The notes under the pieces were generated by a model. It was not told the origin of the DNA. It saw only the letters and a program-made list of their open reading frames with translations, and ran no database searches. From Rugalucina vietnamica (Eukaryota > Mollusca > Bivalvia > Lucinida > Lucinidae): 64,000 bases of DNA. Made by a program: the position numbers and the translations under genes. Location: assembly GCA_964017185.1 (NCBI GenBank), contig OZ024880.1, forward strand, positions 33,818,329-33,882,328. Reading direction: 5' to 3'. The number at the start of each line of letters is the position of its first letter. The stretch's first letter is position 1. This document shows, piece after piece, positions 56,069-64,000 of the stretch.

Positions 56069-56200
56069 GAAGGTTTGACATAAACCAGTTTTCCTGGGCG
56101 GTTCACCAGTAATCAGATGGTCAGTCTATAGTTTATACGCTTTGCCAGGAGAGACAAGCAGCCCATATATTTCTCACTGCCCCAATATGGGCGGAGGCCC

Positions 56201-56390
56201 GTTAAGCCTGGTGTCCTTTTATAGGACATAGGCAAACAGTATAGGCTAGCCCCAGATGTGACGTCGCACAATGTGGCATTCCATCTGCGGCTCTTCTGTT
56301 TGCATAAAAGAATTTCATCGAAACACGAAATAAAATTTAATTTCAAAATCGCTCCTAATGCCATTGAAAATGAGAGTGGACTAATCCAAA
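56201..56390 (+). mobile_element. MITE2, left part (split by E3)
   Basis: GTTAAGCCTGGTGTCCTTTT to GTGGACTAATCCAAA. The remainder is 57754-57769. Confidence 0.8.
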
Positions 56391-57753
56391 TACACCTGGA
56401 CCTCTTTTTAACATGGTTCGTTACAACACGGTTTTGGATATAACACTGATACAGGACAGACCCGCTATACCGCGCCTTGAATTAACGCGGTGTTGGATAT
56501 AACGCGAGGGCACCTTGGATCCCAAAATTTCGCCCACCTACTTTTGAAAAAAAAAAAAATTGCGGCGACGCGAAGGTGCCATTTTACCCAGATATATATT
56601 CCTTTATTGTATATATGCGTTTATGTGCGGATGAATTCACTGTTAAAAAGATCGTTTGCAAGGAATTCGCCAAGGTTCAGTTTTCTCACAGTTTCTCCTT
56701 ATGGTACTCGAGAGAGAGAGAAAAGAAAAGGCTGTTGTCAGGCGTTTGCCAAGGTCCTATTTTCTAACAGTTTCTCTATATTGTACATTGAGAATGTTAA
56801 TTATCTTTTGTATTTTTAAAACTGAAAGAACAGGTTTGCTTATAGAAAACATAATGTGTTTATGAACCGTGTCGGCTGTGTGTATATTCACTAGTGATAA
56901 TTGTCATTTCAGTAATTTTAGATTGACACAATCCACCGCTCGCGAAGCGTGGATGACACATTGTTTTTTTAAGATTAGCCATAAAAGTTGTGAAAATAAG
57001 CCAAACGCGAGGGGATTATCGATAGACCGTAACGAGACCGTAAACACAGTTTGCTGTAGGCTATTTATGACACCTGTTACACAGTGTTGCTCAATTTCGA
57101 CGGCGACACAAACCAAAGATTGTCTAAGCATTGGGACACCTATTTCTTGTATAATTATATCCGATCAGAAAACGCATTTGTACTTTCTTGATTAAGAACG
57201 GTGAATTAAAATAATTGTTAATACGGTATCGGCAAATTCACACATGATATCCGGGTGTGCCAGTAAGTCAAAGGCGGAACTCTACGATACAACATTAACA
57301 TAAGCGCGATGTCATGGACGCTTTTTCACATTTAATTGTACGTTGTAAATAAACGAATTTTATCATAGATCGTTTTTAACTGATTAAAGTGTGGGAACAT
57401 TTAAAGTTTCACTTTTGTTTATTCCATTTTATATGGACACCGCGATAAACAGCCAACTCAGTTAAGCCAATAAACACGTTGTATAGGTTCCCCACCCACC
57501 AATACACTACAGAAACTGCGATCAGCCTGGTCCAACTTAGTAGATTTGCTTTACGCGCCTCACCTATAACGCGCATGCGAGTTGTGGACCCCGACCAGCG
57601 CGTTATAACGGGTCTGAAGTGTAATTGTTGGACCCCAATTGAACTATTTTTGCTATATGTCTATACATTTTACTCTCTTATAACATGGATTGGATAGCTA
57701 ACACGGAAATTGGCTTGGATTCCAGCATAAGTGTTATAAGGGGTTGAGGTGTA
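56391..57753. mobile_element. 1.36-kb element E3 inserted in MITE2
   Basis: TACACCTGGACC at the left and GGTTGAGGTGTA at the right. Both ends carry TATAACGCG-type sequence like family 6 at 23.4 and 32.2 kb. It contains the third copy of the shared module. Confidence 0.7.
56580..57230 (+). repeat. shared internal module, copy 3
   Basis: AAGATCGTTTGCAAGGAATT, CAGTTTCTCCTTATGGTA, GAACCGTGTCGGCTGTGTG, CCGCTCGCGAAGCGTGGATG and GGATTATCGATAGACCGTAA in the same order as in E1 and E2. Confidence 0.8.
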
Positions 57754-57769
57754 ATAATGATGGGAAAGT
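57754..57769 (+). mobile_element. MITE2 remnant at a CUL1 donor
   Basis: ATAATGATGGGAAAGTA continues MITE2 after E3, then stops about five bases from the CUL1 donor at 57774. Confidence 0.6.
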
Positions 57770-57775
57770 ACTAAC

Positions 57776-57883
57776 CTTATCTAAAGCAGCAACAAAGCCG
57801 GAGTCGTTACTGAAGGCCGTCATTACCAAAGCATGGTATTTCTTATGTACATCTAGGATGGTCTGTACATAGATCTTAGGATC
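57776..57883 (-). CDS. CUL1: CUL1 exon, about residues 363-398
   Basis: Thirty-six codons: [19 protein letters not shown], then [17 protein letters not shown]. Acceptor is TTGCAG and donor is GTTAGT. The remnant of a split MITE2 ends about five bases from the donor. Confidence 0.95.
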
Positions 57884-58258
57884 CTGCAAGGTAAGTAATA
57901 ACTGTGTGTGTTCTATGTTCATCTAATTTATGTTCATATAATCTAGTTATATCAGTGGAGCTTTAAAGTTCCTATAACTATGCTTTTCTAGACATTTGAC
58001 CGGTTTTGGTAAAAGTATTGTGCTATATAAGTTCAATATCATTTCAACAATCCATTGCAATGAAACATTAAGGGTTGAATAGAGCCTTACTATCAAAATC
58101 TTTTGTCAGGCATGTAGCATAGCTCACACAACCAGGGTAATTTTAAAGTCTTTTGTTAAGTCTAGAGTCTGAGACCTGAAAAGATTAAGCCAAGAACCTC
58201 TCTGTCTATGGAGAGGGTACATAGGCCTGTTTAGGAAACACCTCCAATCAAGAAATCA

Positions 58259-59866
<1,608 letters not shown>

Positions 59867-61872
59867 ACTAGAGGACCATTGGTCCTGTAGCTCACCTGAG
59901 AGATTATCACATTGTAAGCTCATGAGATTTAAATTAATTGAGAATCGACCAATGAAAGTCTATGCATAAACACTAATGACCCCCGGGGCATGGCCAAATT
60001 TGACCCAGGGGCATGACTGGCACAATTTATAATGGGGACTACCAAACATTGCTACATACATAATATAGAAGCTCTGGGCCTTTTGGTTTCAGAGAAGAAG
60101 ATTTTTGTTAGTTTTTCCCATTGTAAGTCTATGGAGACTATCTACCCCCGGGGCGTGGCCAAATTTGACCCCATGGGCATGGCTGGCACAATTTATGTAA
60201 TGGACCATTAGCCATTGCCACATACAAAATATCAAAGCTGTGTGCCCTGTGGTTTCAGAGAAGAAGATTTTTTATTTTTTTGCCCATAGCAAGTCTATTG
60301 AGACTATCAACCTCCAGGGCCTGGCCAAATTTGACCCCAGGGGCATGAATGGCACAATTTATGTAGAGGACCATTAGCCATTGCTACATACCAAATATCA
60401 AAGCTGTGGGCCTAGTGGTTTCAGAGAAGAAGATTTTTGAATTTTTTTTCCCATAGTAAGTCTATGGAGACTATCAACCCCCGGGGCGTGGCAAATTTGA
60501 CCCCAGAGGCATGAATGACACAATTTATGTAGAGGACCATTAGCCATTGCTACATACCAAATATCAAAGCTGTGGGCCTAGTGGTTTCAGAGAAGAAGAT
60601 TTTTTTAGTTTTTCCTATTGTAGGTCTATGGAGACTATCGACCCCTGGGGCATGGCCAAATTTGACCCCGGGGACATGGCTGGCACAATTTATGTAGAGG
60701 ACCATTAGCCATTGCCACATACCAAATATCAAAGCTGTGGGCCCTGTGGTTTCAGAGAAGAAGATTTTTGAATTTTTTTCCCATAGTAAGTCTATGGATA
60801 CTATCAACCCCCGGGGTGTGGCCAAATTTGACCCCAGGGGCATGATTGGCACAATTTATGTAGAGGACCATTAGCCATTGCCACCTACAAAATATCAAAG
60901 CTGTGGGCCTAGTGGTTTCAGAGAAGAAGATTTTTTTAGTTTTTCCTATTGTAGGTCTATGGAGACTATCGACCCCTGGGGCATGGCCAAATTTGACCCC
61001 GGGGACATGGCTGGCACAATTTATGTAGAGGACCATTAGCCATTGCCACATACCAAATATCAAAGCTGTGGGCCCTGTGGTTTCAGAGAAGATTTTTGAA
61101 TTTTTTTCCCATAGTAAGTCTATGGAGACTATCAATCCCCGGGGCGTGGTCAAATTTGACCCCAGGGGCATGAATGGCACAATTTATGTAGAGGACCATT
61201 AGCCATTGCTACATACCAAATATCAAAGCTGTGGGCCTAGTGGTTTCAGAGAAGAAGATTTTTTTTAGTTTTTCCAATTGTAAGTCTATGGAGACTATCG
61301 ACCCCCGGGGCGTGGCCAAATTTGACCCCAGGGGCATGATTGGCACAATTTATGTAGAGGACCATTAGCCATTGCCACGTACAAAATATCAAAGCTGTGG
61401 GCCCTGTGGTTTCAGAGAAGAAGATTTTTGATTTTTTTTCCCATAGTAAGTCTATGGAGACTATCGACCCCCCGGGGCGTGGCCAAATTTGACCCCAGGG
61501 GCATGAATGGCACAATTTATGTAGAGGACCATTAGCCATTGCTACATACCAAATATCAAAGCTGTGGGCCTAGTGGTTTCAGAGAAGAAGATTTTTTTAG
61601 TTTTTCCCATTGTAAGTCTATGGGACCTATCTGTTGCCATGGAAACCACAATTTTGATACAATCTGCTCCAAAACCTAATGCCATCAATCCCCCAACCCA
61701 ATTATGGTTCACATTAAATTTGATCAAGATCGGCCTACTAGCTTCAGAAATATTCTTCTTTGAAATTGTGGACGGACGACGGACGGACGGACGGACGGAC
61801 AGACGACGCCGGACGCCGGATGCCTGCCTATCCTATAAGCTCACCTGTGAGCCTTCGGCTCAGGTGAGCTAA
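59867..61872 (+). mobile_element. family H1 element, inner copy with ten 164-bp units
   Basis: Starts TAGAGGACCATTGGTCCTGT and AGCTCACCTGAG. Core units begin near 59981, 60146, 60310, 60476, 60640, 60806, 60968, 61133, 61299 and 61466 (CCCCGGGGCGTGGCCAAATT). A GGACGGACGGACGGACGGAC run and the end GAGCCTTCGGCTCAGGTGAG with CTAA close it. Confidence 0.85.
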
Positions 61873-61992
61873 AAATCGGCCCAGCGGTTTCAGAGAAGAA
61901 GATCTTTGAAATTGTGGACAACGGATGGACGGACGCCGGAGCATGGGTATACTATAAGCTCACCAATGAGCCTTCGGCTCAGGTGAGCTAAT
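61873..61992 (+). mobile_element. 3' end of the outer H1 element
   Basis: TCGGCCCAGCGGTTTCAGAG, GGACGGACGCCGGAGCATGG and GAGCCTTCGGCTCAGGTGAG with CTAA. It directly follows the inner element's end. Confidence 0.7.
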
Positions 61993-62034
61993 AAAATGAC
62001 CTATCACATGAGAAAACCAATACACTGGGTTTGT

Positions 62035-62092
62035 GCCAGAGCATGGTTATATTATAAGCTCACCGGGTGAGCCTTCGACTCAGCTGAGTTAA
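62035..62092 (+). mobile_element. further H1 3'-end fragment
   Basis: GCCAGAGCATGGTTATATTA and GTGAGCCTTCGACTCAGCTG: a worn third 3' end, preceded by a MITE1 terminus stub (about 61998-62034). Confidence 0.6.
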
Positions 62093-62169
62093 AAATAGCA
62101 TCATTTTAAGATACTCATTTTGCCTTTTAAGTGTGTATACAGATAAATTTTCTGGGTTAAGCCCTAGGA

Positions 62170-62320
62170 TTGTCGTATGAAACTGATTTTTGAATTTCTG
62201 ACCTGGTCCAACATAAATCAGTAAGTACAGCCACATATTTATGGTAACATGCTTCAAATTAGGATTCAAAAGTAAAGGGATTGTACTATCAATGCAGAAA
62301 CTAAGGCGATAATCAGCTGG
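62170..62320 (-). mobile_element. MITE1 fragment, strongly decayed
   Basis: TTCTGACCTGGTCCAACATA, then GGGATTGTACTATC and AATCAGCTGGG. Confidence 0.45.
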
Positions 62321-62408
62321 GTCAAGCTTCATAAAAGCATTTACGACAAATATGGTTAACCCCGGAAGTGGTGGCTCCATCCTGTTGTAAAAAAAAATTC
62401 TGACTGGA

Positions 62409-62642
62409 ACATTAACTCATATAAGCCTGGCGTCCCTTTTGAGGGACATAGGCGAACAGAATAGCCCCAGATGCGACGCCGCAGAATGCGGCGTCCCATC
62501 TGGGGCTATTCTGTTTGCTTAGAGAATTTTCATCGAAAAATTGAATAAAAATTTAAAAATCACTCCTGATGCACCTAAAAATGAAAGTGGATTCACCCAA
62601 ATGATAACGATGGGCGAATCCATTCGTCAAATATGGGTTAAA
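62409..62642 (+). mobile_element. MITE2 copy, intact reference
   Basis: AACTCATATAAGCCTGGCGT to GTCAAATATGGGTTAA. The perfect hairpin AGCCCCAGATGCGACGCCGC and its partner is followed by CTGTTTGCTTAGAG. Confidence 0.88.
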
Positions 62643-62668
62643 CAACAATGCAAACAACCCTATTTTAC

Positions 62669-62831
62669 CTTCATTTTTATCTTGATCCAGTAAGTTCTGG
62701 AATTCGTAGTGGAATATTTCTAGATGTCTCTCAATGAGAACCTTCTCACATTTTCTCGCCAGAATATCGGCGGTGCTCTCGTGTAGGTACAGTTGTACAC
62801 GTCTCTGCTCCTCCATCAACCGTGCCTCGGC
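62669..62831 (-). CDS. CUL1: CUL1 exon, about residues 265-318
   Basis: Reads [19 protein letters not shown] and [17 protein letters not shown], then DQDKNE. This is among the most conserved stretches of the cullin-repeat region. A MITE2 copy ends about 27 bases beyond the donor. Confidence 0.95.
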
Positions 62832-63012
62832 CTACGAAGAAATATAAAAGAATAGTATCTGACAAAAGCTTTGTGAAGCAGGGTAGATCTATTCAACTGC
62901 TACTAGGAGAACCCTCAAGCAGGCCTGATTGATTGAGGTCTACTCTGTAATGCATTGGTTTGACCATTATTTCACACTGATACAAACTTAAGGATAGGAG
63001 AATCCTAATCGG

Positions 63013-63092
63013 ATTTCGGATTTAAGAAGAAGAGGGTTTGTACTCTCTGTGTAGCGAAAAAAAAGGCGCTGATCAGCTTTGCAGTTACTTTG
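63013..63092 (-). mobile_element. MITE1 fragment
   Basis: GGATTTCGGATTTAAGAAGA to GATCAGCTTTGCAGTTACT; both ends lost. Confidence 0.65.
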
Positions 63093-63129
63093 TTAAGCAA
63101 AATAAGTTAAATAACTATCTCTGACCTAC

Positions 63130-63293
63130 CTTTTTCATATACTCTGTTATAGGATTCTGTCGTATAAACTCTGTACTTTCTAGTTTATAGTATCTCTCCG
63201 TATCCTCCAGTGAAGGGGTCTCAAAGTGTTCCTTATAAACACTCAAAGTGGGACCTTTCGCTGAGGGATCATCCTCGTTTAAACCAAGTTCAA
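63130..63293 (-). CDS. CUL1: CUL1 exon, about residues 210-264
   Basis: Reads [19 protein letters not shown] and ends [16 protein letters not shown]. Acceptor is TTTCAG and donor is GTAGGTC. The phase fits the G left by the previous exon. Confidence 0.93.
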
Positions 63294-63709
63294 CTGAAAC
63301 AAATAAAAATATTTATCCTATGATGTCACTGTTATCCAGTGGAAAATGTTGAAAAAAAAAATCATATGACCACACATCTGAACTTGCAGGAGTAAGGCTA
63401 GTATCTCACTGGCATGCGAATTCCTGGCAACTGTTTTGCAAATTTAGTTGCAGACCTTTTGCACGACATTCGTGCGAGTGTCACCCGAGGGTTGCGAGAA
63501 TTTTCATGTCTTGCGAAGTAGTCATGTACTAGTACAAAGGTTTGAAACATGTCCTAACATTTTATGCGAATGTTTTCACCAAAGTGTATGATGCTCTTGC
63601 GAGTGTCACATACCTGTCGCCGTGAAATTTTGACGAATTTATGATGCAAAAATTTCAGGACACTGGTACAAATGTCGTACGAATGTCGAATTTCAAGTAT
63701 TAAACTTAC

Positions 63710-63851
63710 CATAACAGTTGATGACTCCACTGACAAGTCTGGTATTTATTGTCTCCCCATTCCTCTCCCTCTCTATCAACTTCAGAACTGCATTTGTTAC
63801 TTGTTTATTTAAAGGTTTGAACAGACAGTCCCTCCATGTTATCAATGCCAG
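63710..63851 (-). CDS. CUL1: CUL1 exon, about residues 163-210
   Basis: Reads [19 protein letters not shown] and then [19 protein letters not shown], part of the N-terminal cullin repeats. Acceptor is TTGCAG and donor is GTAAGTTT. A MITE1 copy starts about 18 bases upstream of the acceptor. Confidence 0.94.
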
Positions 63852-63870
63852 CTGCAAGAACATGAACATA

Positions 63871-64000
63871 AATGAGCCTGTGCATGAGAAACCAACAATT
63901 TGGAGTTCCGAACAGGTCCGACACAAACTGGCCTGTACAGTCACAGAAGCAGGCTAGATTCTTGAAATTTTGGATTTAAGATGAAGTGGAATTATACTAT
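63871..64000 (-). mobile_element. MITE1 copy cut by the window edge
   Basis: GAGCCTGTGCATGAGAAACC start and AGTCACAGAAGCAGGCTAGA body; continues beyond 64000. Confidence 0.8.

Noticed and set aside
60550-61539. Open frames with repeated HRPTIGKTKKIFFSETT motifs
   Set aside because: They are read-through of the 164-bp units in family H1.

Overview
The window is AT-rich eukaryotic DNA: short coding exons with GT/AG splice sites sit in a landscape packed with transposable elements. The element types (tandem-repeat-bearing elements ending in a hairpin plus a tetranucleotide run, tRNA-derived SINEs, and very dense short palindromic MITEs) together with the protein sequences suggest a bivalve mollusc, probably a heterodont clam or mussel. 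That taxonomic placement is inference from repeat style and memory, not a search result.

Four protein-coding loci can be read exon by exon. (1) Positions 3-3013, plus strand: the last three coding exons of histone acetyltransferase HAT1; the gene enters from the left edge. (2) 12368-17164, minus strand: a complete DAZAP2-like gene, five coding exons, 169 residues. (3) 24120-27266, minus strand: a second DAZAP2-like gene just upstream on the same strand, five coding exons, about 134 residues, with a different C-terminus. (4) 35046-63851, minus strand: cullin-1 (CUL1), 16 coding exons, 613 residues plus stop, lacking only about the first 160 residues, which lie beyond the right edge. All splice phases agree and no exon is broken. 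CUL1 is the scaffold of SCF ubiquitin ligases, DAZAP2 proteins are small PPxY adaptors, and HAT1 acetylates new histones. I see no reason to read the neighbourhood as a functional cluster.

Most of the rest is repeats. MITE1, about 235 bp with the inverted terminus TGAGCCGCCTCGTGGGAAAA and a perfect central palindrome, occurs more than 40 times. MITE2 (about 230 bp, TTAAGCCTGGCGTCC...ATATGGGTTAA), MITE3 (about 280 bp, CATTACGAAAACACGCCCATG) and MITE4 (about 245 bp) are less frequent. Larger elements with core tandem repeats, a (ACGG)n-like run and a terminal hairpin lie at 7987-9750, 21446-22949, 36142-38339, 51862-54708 and 58404-61992. Three larger inverted-terminus elements (38457-41663, 43586-48013, 56391-57753) are each inserted inside a MITE2 copy and share an internal module of about 0.6 kb. 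A tandem segmental duplication occupies 28590-31018. SINEs and a broken LINE reverse-transcriptase fragment complete the picture.

I did not find a new enzyme system or gene cluster. What stands out is the organisation of the repeats: several unrelated families share one architecture, elements nest up to four deep, palindrome arms change in step, and mobile-element ends lie within 4 to 30 bases of functional splice sites in all four genes.
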